From Acholoe squamosa (Eukaryota > Annelida > Polychaeta > Phyllodocida > Polynoidae), in NCBI GenBank assembly GCA_949317995.1, contig OX439036.1, positions 92,417,920 through 92,481,919 on the forward strand: DNA of 64,000 nucleotides, read 5' to 3'. Made by a program: the position numbers and the translations under genes. Below, one piece after another: positions 51,911-62,522 of the stretch. Positions within the stretch are counted from its first letter, which is position 1. Each line of letters opens with the position of its first letter. A model generated the notes under the pieces. It made no database searches, was not told the origin of the DNA, and was given only the letters and a program-made list of their open reading frames with translations.

Positions 51911-52996
51911 ATGATCATCACCCTACCTAGCAACAGTTCTATGGACTATTACCCTGACAACACCTTGACCACTTTCCGAATGAAATGACTCGCCGCTCCT
52001 TCTGTCAGAGGACCACGAAGCGGCTCTCAGTGAAATCATTCTCCCAACAGAATGGAGCAACGTGCAAGACGACAATATGATCTTGGTCGTTCCTCTGCGC
52101 ACAGCGAACTCGCTGGACGAGGCGAGAAAAGTTTTGAAAAAAGACAAAAACACCAACGTCTCTTCGAACACCAAACCGATCACGGTGGACTAGGCAAAGG
52201 TGAACAGGCTGATCAACCTGAAGAAAATCCTCGACAGCATCAATCCTCTGAACGAAACGGAGGAGAACTTTTCTGGCGACAACCTAACGCCGGAGCTCTT
52301 AGAAAAAGAGTTGGAGGACCAGATATTGAAACCTGGGAAGAAGTCGAAGCACGTCGCAGTGTTGACACGGGAAAAATCGCAGTTCAAAGACTACCTATCG
52401 ACTTTCCAGAAAAGGCGGAGAATGAGGAGTCTGCTGGCGCAAAACTTGGTTCTGAAAATGGAGCGAACAACGAAGGTGCGAACATTTAACCTGAACATAT
52501 TTCCCGTGCCACCCGTTTTCATGGCGACCAACGCTCAGTTCGTCTACTTCTTGAACCGTCTCACGGAAGACCTGCTTGTAGGTGAAAACTTCCTAGTGGG
52601 GGGGTTGAAAGAAATCACGGTCGTGATCATCACTGAGCATCTGGCGCACATTCTAGGATTCGGGAAGAAGACTTATTTCGTGACGCCGACAACCGCCCTC
52701 TACATCATGGACACCTTCGGAGACGTGTACTCTGTGTACGTGTACACCGACGCAATTCAAGAGAGACGCGTGGGTGACATGCACGTGCCTCTGTTACGCT
52801 GCATCACAGTCAACAGAATCGGAAAGCGAAGAGGGTAACACAAGCTGTCAGTTTTCCATGTTTAGATTATTTTCCCTTGAAATCCAGAAGGTTGGACGAG
52901 ATCGGAGTCTACTTAAGAGACAGAACCGGCCGACCCATACCATTCAAGAGAGGCGAGGTGACGGTGACACTTCATTTGGGACCCGTCGAGCGTTAA
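51911..52996 (+). pseudogene. Polinton minor capsid (penton-like) protein, frameshifted
   Basis: ATG at 51,911; opening MIITLPSNSSMDYYPDNTLT, then LSEIILPTEWSNV, FVTPTTALYIMD, VYVYTDAIQERRVGDMHVPL and, in a further phase, RRLDEIGVYLRDRTGRPIPF, ending ...VER with TAA at 52,994. This order matches a widely found Polinton protein interpreted as the penton/minor capsid jelly roll. Breaks: a shift near 51,986, an in-frame TAG near 52,192, and a shift near 52,840. It would occupy capsid vertices beside the major capsid protein at 53,409. Presence is strong; the penton role is from family knowledge. Confidence 0.78.
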
Positions 52997-53012
52997 CTGA
53001 AGAGGTGCAGAC

Positions 53013-53396
53013 ATGATAATATGCAAACGAGCGCCATACTTTTCTTCGTCGTCAAAGCGTACCACCAGAGGACAAGGGTACAGCTATTACTACAATGCTC
53101 AGTTTGGTGGCGGTATCGACGTATACAGCGGACAACCTTTCCAGAACAGTCACGGTTTCGGAGGTGCGCTCTTGGGTCTCATGCGCTCTGCCACACCGCT
53201 TCTGAAGACCGTGGGTAAAACACTCTTCCGCGCTGGCGTGGGTGTGGCCAAGGACATGATGGCGGGAGGAACTTTCAAGAAGAGCTTGAAAGAAAGAGGG
53301 GTAGGTGCTCTGAAGAGTCTGGTGGGTAAAGTGCTCTCTCCGGGGAAAAAAAAACAGCGACCCAAAAAAAACTGTGTCAGTCTACCACAGACATGA
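53013..53396 (+). CDS. Polinton pVI-like/late minor protein
   Basis: 127 codons, ATG at 53,013. N-terminus with aromatic and Gly motifs (YYYNAQFGGGIDVYSGQPF), an amphipathic middle (GLMRSATPLLKTVGKTLFRA), and a strongly basic tail (SPGKKKQRPKKN). This layout fits the small membrane-active or core proteins encoded between penton and capsid genes in Polintons, like adenovirus pVI/pX. Only 12 nt separate it from the capsid gene. Intact. Confidence 0.7.
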   Translation: MIICKRAPYFSSSSKRTTRGQGYSYYYNAQFGGGIDVYSGQPFQNSHGFGGALLGLMRSATPLLKTVGKTLFRAGVGVAKDMMAGGTFKKSLKERGVGALKSLVGKVLSPGKKKQRPKKNCVSLPQT

Positions 53397-53408
53397 AGAG
53401 GGAGCGCA

Positions 53409-54651
53409 ATGGCCTACGTACACGAGAACAGCAGAGGGTGTGCACTCTCTGAGCTCGACCTGCATGCCGTAGCACCAACTCAGACCACTATCCTGAAGTC
53501 GACCTTCGTCGGGTTAGAGACAAAAAACTCTTTGGGAGACGGAAGCAACATAAATTTAACCATTAGTAAGTCGCAAGAGTACACGGACCTGAACGAAAAC
53601 TACCTAGAATGCGAGGTGTTGAAACCGAACGGCGAGGCTCTGGATGCCAACGACAAGGTGGCTCCGGTGAACAACTTGGCTCACTCGCTCTTCAAGGACG
53701 TCCAAGTCTCTATCGGAGGTTTCAAAGTGTCTGGCAATACTGAAACATACCCCTACAGAGCTTACCTGGAAGGTTTACTCAACTATGACAAAGGGGGGAA
53801 GGACAACATCATGAGCATCCAAGGCTGGCACCAAGACGCGGCTGGTAAATTCGACACCTTATTCGACGAGAACCCGGGGTTCAAGGCGCGCAAAGAACTC
53901 ATCTCCAACGGGCGCTTTCCGCTGATGGTGAGACTCCACTTTGACCTGGCTCATCAACCAAAGTTCATAGCTGGAGAGACGGAAATCAATCTGACTCTGA
54001 AACAAGCTTTGCCTAGTTTCTATCTAATGAGCGCCGGCGACACGGCATACAAACTCAAGATTCACAAAGCTAAGCTCTATGTGCGTCGCCCACTGGTAGC
54101 TGATGCTGTGATGGAAACGCACGAAAAGGCTGTGATAGAACAGGGTCCCTTCGACTACCCAGTCAACAGAGTGGAGGTGACGAGCTACGCCATCCATGAT
54201 GATTTGTTTCCTGGACCACGACGCCTTCAACGGAAGTTACGCCAAGAACCCGTTTGAACTGAAACATTGCAACGTCAACTTGCTTCAAGTGGTAGTGAAC
54301 GATCAGAAGATGCCGAACGATGCCTACATGCCCAACTTTGCCAAAAAGGAAGCGGTGAGAGAGTACCTGGCACTACACACGGAAACGGGGATGTACGAGG
54401 GGTCGCGCTCCTGCGGCATTTCCTACGGCGATTTCCTGAACAGGTACACACTCTTCCCGCTGGATTTAACTCCAGACAGGTCGGACGACGGGTGTAGAGT
54501 GAACCTTATAAAAGCGGGTCAACTGAGGGTGGAGCTCAGTTTCGGCGCGGCGCTGGTGGAGACGACCACGGTGCTCTTGTATTTGGTGTATGACAACGTC
54601 GTCGAGCTGACCAGAGATCGACATCCCATCACAGACTACCATATAAACTAA
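53409..54651 (+). pseudogene. MCP: Polinton major capsid protein (double jelly roll), one frameshift
   Basis: ATG at 53,409. Frame 1 runs to about 54,210, then the next phase carries on to TAA at 54,649-54,651; about 414 residues in all, near the usual Polinton size. Key stretches: LDLHAVAPTQTTILKS, YTDLNENYLECEV, LAHSLFKDVQVSIGG, YPYRAYLEGLLNY, SNGRFPLMVRLHFDL, then DHDAFNGSYAKNPFELKH and TLFPLDLTPD. The family forms hexon-like trimers building an icosahedral shell. Only one indel (near 54,210) was noticed, so the gene is young. Downstream neighbour is the maturation protease. Confidence 0.9.
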
Positions 54652-54670
54652 AGACGAGAGAGAGTAGTGC

Positions 54671-55096
54671 TTGAATACAGTCGAAATACAGTTGAAGGAA
54701 AACGTTCACACAAAACATCATTTCCTAGGTGTTTTCTCTTGTGACACTATCCCCAAGCACCCTGTCAATGATAGTTGTTTCGTGAGTAACACGGATCCTC
54801 AACATTTACCAGGGGAACATTGGGTGGCGTTTTACGTGTCGAGGACAGGAGAGGCGTACTACTTTGATTCATTCGGTTTACCTCCGCTGAGTGCAGAGTT
54901 CTTATCTTTCCTGAGACGTTCTGCTCCGTTCAAGTGGCAAAGAAATCGTATTCAACTCCAAGGCGCTTCTGCTGACACCTGTGCACCTCATTGCGCGCAT
55001 TTCCTGATCGAAGCATGTCGAACAAGACACCCCAAAAAGAACGTCATGCAAATGAGCAGAAACCCAAAACTGCTCGCGATGATGACGATGATGTGA
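54671..55096 (+). CDS. PRO: Polinton adenain-like cysteine protease
   Basis: About 141 codons, open from a TTG at 54,671; no upstream ATG is visible, so the start is either lost or non-ATG. FLGVFSCDTIPKHP; His in GEHWVAFYV; Asp in YFDSFGLPP; Gln in IQLQG; Cys in SADTCAPHCAHFL. The catalytic set of adenovirus protease (C5) is therefore kept, although the usual CG after Cys is CA. Cleaves capsid precursor proteins. Overlaps the next small ORF. Confidence 0.88.
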   Translation: MNTVEIQLKENVHTKHHFLGVFSCDTIPKHPVNDSCFVSNTDPQHLPGEHWVAFYVSRTGEAYYFDSFGLPPLSAEFLSFLRRSAPFKWQRNRIQLQGASADTCAPHCAHFLIEACRTRHPKKNVMQMSRNPKLLAMMTMM

Positions 55097-55236
55097 AGAC
55101 GGAAGAAGGGTGCTGGAAACGTGTGCAAGTCATGCAGACAAATATCCTATGTCTGGCCCAAATGGTGTTGGGTTTATCCAAACTAGTGCAGAGTATGTTG
55201 GAAAAGGTCGACTGTGGGTGCACTGACAAAGTGTGA
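55015..55236 (+). CDS. Small ORF overlapping the protease end
   Basis: 74 codons from ATG 55,015 (MSNKTPQKERHANEQKP). Acidic DDDDD, then a Leu/Met-rich helix (VQVMQTNILCLAQMVLGL) ending in GCTDKV. Probably a late Polinton ORF; short helix may be a coiled coil. Function unknown. Confidence 0.5.
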   Translation: MSNKTPQKERHANEQKPKTARDDDDDVKTEEGCWKRVQVMQTNILCLAQMVLGLSKLVQSMLEKVDCGCTDKV

Positions 55237-55377
55237 CTTTGCGGTTTGCTGAAAGGTCGAGCAAAAAAGTAAAATGATTGATTGAAATGTTTCAATGAAA
55301 AAAAAAATTAACTTAATTCGTTGTGTTTTTATTTCCTACATATGTTATGACACATAAAAATATACAATCCTTATTTG
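55237..55377. other. AT-rich spacer at the Polinton edge
   Basis: A run near 55,301-55,310. No Polinton terminal inverted repeat could be identified. Confidence 0.35.
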
Positions 55378-55727
55378 TATAATTAGCCCCACCCCTTAGG
55401 GGTCACGTGACTATTCCCCTAATTAGGTCATAATGGCAGCTACTAGTCCCCTAAATAGGTCACATTACCATGGTTACCAAAATGCTGGCCTCTAATTGGT
55501 TGAGAGGTTCCATGTGACCCACTAATCCCCTAAGTAGGTCACAATACCATGGTTACCAGAATGCTGGCCTCTGATTGGCTGAAAAGTGGTCACGTGACCC
55601 CTAAGTAGGTCACGTTACCATGGCAACGGGTCAAGTGACCAAATGGAGGCCTCTGATTGGCTGCAGGTCGAGTGAGTAATAAACAGTACTTAACTATAGT
55701 CCCGTTCCGATACATACTATACTACTG
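55378..55727 (-). repeat. CCAAT-module repeat, copy 2
   Basis: Reverse complement of 7,228-7,570 with scattered differences; again contains repeated CCAATCAGAGG, CCATGGTAAC and TGACCTACTTAGG. On the minus strand it lies downstream of Gypsy-B pol, so it could be that element's LTR region, but copy 1 is not attached to a pol gene. Confidence 0.7.
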
Positions 55728-55818
55728 ATATGTCATAAATAGATAGATATGACATTCTGGTGTATTATAACCTATATCGGATCATATTAAATATTATCAT
55801 AAGTAAGGATAGATCCGA

Positions 55819-57715
55819 TTATCTATTCGGAATTATTATATGGTGTAATATCAATCCGAAACAGGTACATATGGACGTGTAATTGGACTCTGGTTCCCCC
55901 CACCAGCACTGCCTGCAGGGGTCCCTAGACAGGCCATCGGCATTTCTATGTTGCTTCCCCGGCCTATGCTCGACCCTGATATCGTAGGTATCAATTATAT
56001 GTATCCAACGAGCTAGCTGCCCCTCCATTTCCTTGAACCCAAGCAGCCATTTCAGAGACGCGTGGTCTGTTCGTACTAATATTGGTCGGAACTTCCTCAA
56101 GCCGAAGACTATAGCCAGCAACTCATTCCTTGTGACGCAGAAGTTCCTTTCTGCCTTCGACAGTGTACGGCTGGCGTAGGCCAGGACTCGCTCCACCCCG
56201 CTCTGCTCTTGACTCAGGACTGCTCCGAGGCCGAAGTCACTGGCATCTGTGTCCAACGTTAGGCGGCCCTCTGGCTCCGGAAAGGCCAGAATAGGAGCTC
56301 CCGTCAATAACTCCTTAAGTCGTGTGAATGCTGTCTCACACTCACTCGTTTATCGAAACGCTCTTCCCTTCTCGGCCAGCGCGCTCAGTGGCTTAGCTAC
56401 TGTGGCGAAAGCCTGGATAAACCCTCGATAATACCCTGCCAGGCCGAGGAAGCTCCTTACATCAGTAACTGTCTATGGCGTCCCCCAGTCTCTTACAGCT
56501 GCTACCTTTCCCTGGATCCGTCGACACTCCCTCCTTCCTTATGATATGGCCCAGGAACTCGACCTCTTTCCAAGCTAGTTGACACTTGCTGGGTTTAATC
56601 CGGAGTCCCGCCCCAATTATTTGCTCTAAGACCTCTTCCAGTCTCTTGAGATGCTCCTGAAAGGTTGGAGTTGGACCACCACATCGTCCAGATATACAAG
56701 ACAGGTCTGCCACTGTAGCCCACGCATCACTACCTCCATAACCCTCTCGAACGTGCCGGTGGCATTGCACAGCCCAAACAGCATTCTCTTGAATTGGTAC
56801 AGGCCCTTGTGTGTGCTGAAAAGCTGTCTTCTCCCGATCCTCCGGCCTGATGTCCAACTGCCAATACCCACTCGCCAGGTCGACTGAGAAGAACCAGGCA
56901 GCTCCGGCCATTGTTTCTAGGCAGTCCTCCACCCTAGGCAGGGGATACGCATCCTTAATGGTTACCGCATTCAATTTCCTATAATCCACACAGAATCTAG
57001 TGGAGCCATCTTTTTTTTTTACAAGGACCACCGGCGACGCCCAGGGGCTCTGAGATTCTTCGATGACCTCTGCCTCCAACATCTTGTCCACCTCCTGGTG
57101 TATGAGGTCCCTCCTATGCGGCGCCAGGCGACGGTGGGGGGGGGGTTGCTTGATCGGAGCTACCCCTCCTGTCTCGATCCGATGCTGGGCCACTTGGGTG
57201 TGCCCTTGTTCTCCGGGGGTTAATTGAAATGCTTCCCGGCACCTCCTCAAGAGAGCTATTAGCTCCTCTCTCCTCCCTGGCTCCGCTCCCGTCGTCAGTT
57301 CCTTAATCCACTCTTCTCCGACCTCTTCCCTCATCAATCAGCACCTGTCCACCATTTCTCCGAGTTCCTCCTCCCCCATTTCTCCTTTGAGTGGGTTGGA
57401 TTCCCCCAAGCGTCATGTCCTTAAAAATGGTCACTACTTCCTGCCGCGGGTTAAGGACTCGCACCCAGGTCCTAGTTTCCTAAGGCCGGACCAGGCTCCG
57501 AGCTACCAGAAACCGAGGTGCTCCCTTATGTCCTGCGAGACCCTCCACCAACCCATCCTCTCCTTCCTTCCAGGGACCCTGGAGGTGCCCTTCCAGGATG
57601 ACCTCCTCTCCTACCGCCAGTACGGCAAATCTGGCGCTTACCACCCGGCAGATGCTCTCCCCCTTCCGACCATACCAGCCGTTCTCTTCCCAAGTCAACC
57701 ACAATGGCATGTCGT
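55819..57715 (-). pseudogene. pol: Gypsy-B pol fragment: RT and RNase H
   Basis: Minus strand. A stretch at 57,715-57,340 is the protease/RT junction (ARFAVLAVGEEVILEG). RT follows with FCVDYRKLNAVTIKDAYPLP and FSVDLASGYWQLDIRPEDRE; the finger-palm part with LFGLCNATGTFERVM and YLDDVVV lies in another phase (56,871-56,626), so two frameshifts exist. RNase H (56,307-55,880): LTLDTDASDFGLGAVLS, RNELLAIVFG, VRTDHASLKWLL and HRPGKQHRNADGLSR. Integrase is absent; the frame leads into AT-rich DNA and the CCAAT repeat. Confidence 0.88.
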
Positions 57716-57724
57716 CTCAGGAAG

Positions 57725-58071
57725 TTTTTTTTTTGAGGTTTAAAAGTGTTTTATTGTCAAATCACGATCATACAAAAGTGGTAGCATGAAAATAAAATGA
57801 ATTCCTCGCTCTTTTGTTACACCAAATTTGTTTGCACAGATAATGTGTGTGATGATAAACCAAATTAGAATGATAGATGAGTGCATACAATCAATAAATA
57901 ATAAATATTAAATATACACATTACACTATATACAATGTACAAAAATAGAACAATTGACCTCATCAGTGATTACTACTCACACAGTTGGCATTTGCATAAA
58001 GAGGAAATAAAAGGACTGAAATTGATTGATGGCACACTAATTCTTGTACCAGATAACAGTAGACCAAGGTG
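57725..58071 (-). mobile_element. 5'-truncated LINE-2 copy with poly(A)
   Basis: On the minus strand about 335 bp of LINE-2 3' UTR with AATAAAA and then an A run (plus T run 57,725-57,734). It matches the end of LINE-2 at 51,410-51,760. It lies between Gypsy-B and Gypsy-C. Confidence 0.88.
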
Positions 58072-58072
58072 G

Positions 58073-58681
58073 CGCCCAGTATCGCCTCATTTAGAACTTC
58101 TCCTTTTAAGGAGAAAAGGGGAGGGGTTGCAGGTGAACGGGTGGGACGAGGCGGAGGCTGGTATGTTCCTGGGATTGAAATTATCAGGGGCTGCTAGACA
58201 GCTGCTGAATGGTCGGAAACCAGCTACCCCGGAGGGGTACACCAAACTCCGCAAGGCGTTGGTGGAACGGTTCGAGCGGACTAACCAAGAAAAGACGTAC
58301 AAGGCTGTCCTCCGGACACTCAAGTAAGGAGAAAAGGGGAGGGGTTGCAGGAACTCCGAGAGGACCTGATGAAGTACACCCGGCTGGCATACCCCAAAGC
58401 AGACGCACGGACTACAGATACCCTGGTCTTGGACCGGTTTCTGTTGTGTTTAGACAACCCCTGAGACAGTGGGTCTACCAATCTCAACCAAAGGACCTGC
58501 AGGAGGCCGTCATGACAGCCGTAGGGGCGGAGGCGTACCCTTCACCGAAAAGAAGAAGGGTACCGCCTGTTATGGGTGCGGCCAGGAAGGACATTTCAAG
58601 AGGGAGTGCCCCAACCAAAAGGAGGGACAGCCCGGGGGTGCCACCGAGCAGGGTGTGGAGATTCCACCCTCGGGAAACTAG
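58073..58681 (+). pseudogene. gag: Gypsy-C gag with CCHC zinc knuckle
   Basis: WDEAEAGMFLGLKLSGAARQ and YTKLRKALVERFERTNQEKT belong to the capsid. Frame changes near 58,330 continue with RLAYPKADARTTDTLVLDRF, and CYGCGQEGHFKRECP is a complete CCHC knuckle (58,558-58,602). A 26-bp direct repeat (58,108-58,133 and 58,326-58,351) brackets the first frame. Confidence 0.8.
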
Positions 58682-58684
58682 AGC

Positions 58685-59460
58685 TGACCTTTACTCAGGG
58701 CCAAGTACAGGTCGGGGGAAATAGGCCTAGGAATATTATACAAGGGAGGAGAGAGAGAGGCGGTGGCGGTTTGATAGTGGAAGGCAAAGTCGAGGGGATA
58801 GCCATCCAGATGCTAGTGGACACCGGCGCATCCCTGAATATCATCTCCCAGGGTTGGTGAGAACACCACAGAGGGGGTCGACCATTGGAGGAGACGGGCG
58901 AGGTGGTCTTTTCGGTGGATGGGCGCCCCCTTAAACTGAAAGGGGAGGTGCGGACTCCTATACAGCTGGGGAACGGGAGGATCGAGACCACCTTTATTGT
59001 AGGGGATACCGGGATGGAGGGAATCCTTGGGGCAGCCTTCCTATGAGAGAATCATCTCATGGTGGACGTGGCAAAGGGGAGGTTGATCTGGACTAACCCG
59101 AGGCATCGTGTTGCATCGTAAGTGTCCGGTTGGCGGTGGTGGGGTTGGGGGAGGAGACATTCCTGGAAGGCCTCATCACAGGACCGTGGCAGGAGGGTGT
59201 AAATGGAATGATAGAAGGCATGGTGGGACACAAGGCGAGCCCAATTTTCTGGTGGGAGAAGCCTGGTGCAACCACAGAACGGAAACATGGGTGAGGGTAC
59301 TCAATCCGGGGCCCAAGCCAATTATAGTTTACCAGGACATGACATTGGGCGCTATACAGAAGGTGGAGGCCCCCACCGAGAACGGCAACCCGGAGGGAGA
59401 GGGGGGAAGTTGGTGTAGGAGGGTAGAAACAATCTCTAGAAAGCAAAGGAGGATCTGATT
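58685..59460 (+). pseudogene. pro: Gypsy-C aspartic protease and linker
   Basis: IAIQMLVDTGASLNIIS carries the active site at about 58,805-58,850; the frame stops at TGA 58,858. Further on VLNPGPKPIIVYQDMTLGAI (about 59,298-59,360) is the segment between protease and RT. Shifts in between. Confidence 0.75.
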
Positions 59461-60230
59461 ACGGAGCTGGTGGCGGGCACGGAAGCTGATAGAAGAAGGG
59501 AGCTATTATTATGTAACACCCCTTGAACCTTTGAAAGGGTGATAGAGGTCGTCATGCGGGGGCTACAATGGCGTACCTGCTTGGTATATCTGGATGACAT
59601 AGTGGTCTTTGCGGAGTCGTTTGAACAGCCCCAGAATGTCACCGAGTTTCCTGGGCCTGGCGGGATACTACAGGACGTTTGTTCCAGATTTCACGGTGGC
59701 TAAACCCCTTAGCTCCCTGGCGGAGAAGGGACATACGTTTAGGTGGACTTCGGAGTGTGAGGAATCCTTCCGGAGGTTGAAGCAGAAGCTAACGGAGGCC
59801 CCCATTCTCAGGTTTCCCTGGCCGGAGGGGCAACTCATCATGGATACAGATGCCAGTGACACGGGACTAGGGACAGTACTGGCACAGGAACAGGAGGGGT
59901 AGAGAGTGCTGGCTTATGGTAGTAGGACTCTCAGCAAACCAGAGAAGGTTTACTGTGTGACGCGCAGAGAGCTGCTAGCTATTGTCTGATAGGACAGCCG
60001 GTGGTGGTGCGCACCGACCGGTGGCTGCTGGAGTTCAAAGAACCAGAGAGCCGACTGGCCCGGTGGCTGCAGATAATCGGCACTTCCCGGCACCTCCTCA
60101 AGAGAGCTATGACATCATGATACAACACCGCCCCGGAAAAGCTCATGGAAATGCGGACGGTTTATCCAGAACTCTGTGTAGGCAGTGTGGTAGGGACCCG
60201 GAGGAAGGAATGAAGTGGTGTCGGGTCTTT
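59461..60230 (+). pseudogene. pol: Gypsy-C RT/RNase H, deleted
   Basis: Most of RT is missing: the frame jumps to FERVIEVVMRGLQWRTCL and YLDDIVVFAES, then to FLGLAGYYRTFVPDF. RNase H: LIMDTDASDTGLGTVLAQ, SRTLSKPEK and RRELLAIV, then broken, IQHRPGKAHGNADGLSR. A 28-bp stretch near 60,084-60,111 is a copy of 57,232-57,259. Confidence 0.8.
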
Positions 60231-60489
60231 ACCAGAGCTCAGTGTCAGGGGTTGGAGGGCAATGACCAACCCAGAGCAGAGTGCCCCGAACCCCCCATGG
60301 GGAAGCCGTGGGGAACGTTACAAGATAAAGACCCGCTACTTCATCAGGTCCGGGGGTTGGTGCAGGGAATGGAGGTTCCCTCTGAGGCGACTAGGCGTGA
60401 TTGGAGTTACGAGCAAAAAGGATGGTATGCCCAGCGTGAGAGACTTGTTCTAGACGATGGTGGTTAGGGGAGGCAGGGTCTACTCATTT

Positions 60490-60892
60490 CCAGATAGCAG
60501 TGCCAAAGGGCAGTCGGAAGGATGTGCTGCGGGAGGTGCATGGGGAACTGATGGCAGGACACCTGGGACGGAATAAAACGTTCCGAAGAATGCAAGGGGG
60601 GTACTACTGGCCGGACTTCCGCAGTGACGTCACTCGGTGGTGCGAGCAGTGTGAGCCCTGCCTCCAGAGGAAGGCAGCCCCGACGCCCCACCGAGCTCCA
60701 ATGGGGCACGTGGGTGCGGGGTTACTGCTTCAGAGCGTAGCACTGGATGTAATGGGACCGTTGCCACCGACATCTGGGGGCAACCAATATATCCTGGTGG
60801 CAGCTGATTACTTTACTAAGTGGACAGAGGCCTATGCTATCCCTATCAAGGAGGCTCCAACAAACAAACAATACCATCCTTTTTGCTCGTAA
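60490..60892 (+). pseudogene. pol: Gypsy-C integrase N-terminal part
   Basis: HHCC finger: H in EVHGELMAGHLG, C in CEQCEPC; then LDVMGPLPPTSGGNQYILVA and ADYFTKWTEAYAIP with the first catalytic Asp. The core ends at 60,868, where a 23-bp inverted copy of 60,408-60,430 begins. Catalytic D2 and E are gone. Confidence 0.82.
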
Positions 60893-60895
60893 CTT

Positions 60896-62470
60896 GTGAA
60901 GGCAGGGAGGGAGAGGGTGAGACAGAAAGAGTTGGAGAGACAGAAGGCACTAGCCCAGAAAGAGCCGGAGGAGAGAAAGGCCTTGGAGGAGGCAAAAGTG
61001 AGGGAAGCAGAGGAAAAGAGGGTGCTGGCAGAGAAGAAAGCCAAGAAGGCAGGGAAAGGCAAAGGCCAGGGTAAAAGCAGCAAGGGAATGGGGCTAAAGA
61101 AACTTATGGAGCAAGTGAACTTAGATACGGGGAATACCCCGGGGAAAACCAGTCGCCCCCCTCCCCCGAAGACCCCTGCCTCGGAGCTCGGAGGAGTATG
61201 GAAGAACTGATACTACTTACCTGTACACCAGTAGACAAGCCCTCAGAGCAAGCGGGGCCGAGCTTAAAAAAGGGAGAGGAAGGAGTTAGTGGGCTGGAGC
61301 CGGGGGGAGCGGCAGGGGTCAGGGACCCATGGAAAAAGGGGGCCGGCGATCACCCGGTTTACAGGCTGGTGCTACATCCTGGGGACCGGCAGTCATGGCA
61401 GGAGGGGCTATGGGGAGGCCACCGCTTCTGCAATGTCCTAGGATGGTGACGATCGGGCTGGAGTGTCTCGTTGTGCAATCTCCGAAGGGAGATTTCCTAC
61501 TCCAGATTGAGGCAGGGGAGGAGTCAGGCCACATGGAAACGATGGTTCTAGTTCCGGAGGGGGTGGAGACACTGCAAGGAAGCATTGACAACGAGGATAG
61601 GTTAGAGCCACCTACTTCAGAGCTGGTTATTATTGTGACAGACGCTAAAATAGTGCCCATTTCGGAGGGGGGAGTGGCACCGGTGCAGGGGGTGGTAGCA
61701 GTAAGTCAGGTGACGGCCTCGAGCCCCCCCCCCACCCCGCCATTGAATCCACCGGGAGGGCCGAGGTGGAGGAGACACTCATGCCCTGGAACCAAGACTA
61801 TACGGGCCCTCGCGTACTTAAGGAGTACGCTCAGCACCTGAGGCAACTGGGGAATCTGGGCCCGGAGATGCGAGTGGTACCACAAGGGCTGTCTCTAGTT
61901 CAGCTGTACAAAGCCTGGCCAACGGGGATATAGAATTGGTCCAGGTCACCAGAACTCGGTATGGGCAAGCTTCCCGTAAAGGAATGTGCTGCCGTTGTGG
62001 GCAGCCCTGGCCGCGGGCACCACAGGACGCTGCTGACCAGGAAGGCGAGCCGGTGGAGGAGGACACCTTGGGAAACTCCAAGCAATAGGGTAAGTGTCTC
62101 TTCCGGTAGTCCTAAAGGAGGGGGAGACGGGGACTCCAGTACAGGAGGGCATCGGCAGAGGTCGGTGGAAAGGAGACGGAGGGTCGGTGGTGCTGCCGGG
62201 TCGGAGGATGTCTACGGGGGCTGGAAGGGTAGTGGAGACAGCACTCGGGTAATCGACGGGTGCTCAGCCAGTACAGGCGGGGGAGAAGTAGAACTTCGAC
62301 AGAAGCATAGAAACCAGTGTGTTGTAAGAAGTATAGAACGACTTACAGAGTTGGCGGGCCACAGGGGTGGCATCCGGAGGTGGTCGGAGGGCTGGACAAC
62401 AGAGTGACCACTGGAGGGTGAGAAAAGCCGGAGGGAGCTAATCTCGGTGGATGGTCCGGTGGACGTTTCA
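60896..62470 (+). pseudogene. Gypsy-C third-ORF region, unknown
   Basis: Broken frames that look formerly coding: a Lys/Glu/Arg-rich coiled coil (RVRQKELERQKALAQKEPEE) at 60,896-61,210; GLECLVVQSPKGDFLLQIEA at 61,455-61,520; PRVLKEYAQHLRQLGNLGPE at 61,810-61,865; and MCCRCGQPWPRAP near 61,987. Charged coiled coil plus Cys cluster after integrase recalls Gypsy-A's third ORF in layout only. No function can be assigned. Confidence 0.45.
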
Positions 62471-62522
62471 GTGGACGCTATGTGGAGGAAGCCATGATAT
62501 GTACTGCATAGGGGACAGCAGT

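Larger units (their letters stand above)
58073..62522 (+). mobile_element. Gypsy-C internal region (decayed, no 5' LTR)
   Basis: Plus-strand remains of gag, zinc knuckle, protease, RT, RNase H, integrase and a third ORF in order, ending at a purine-rich tract (about 62,508-62,521) before the 3' LTR. Several internal deletions and short duplicated fillers. Confidence 0.85.

Noticed and set aside
52052-52489. 145-codon frame overlapping the penton-like gene
   Set aside because: The neighbouring phase carries the recognisable capsid-family residues; this one is Gln/Arg/Glu-rich shadow.
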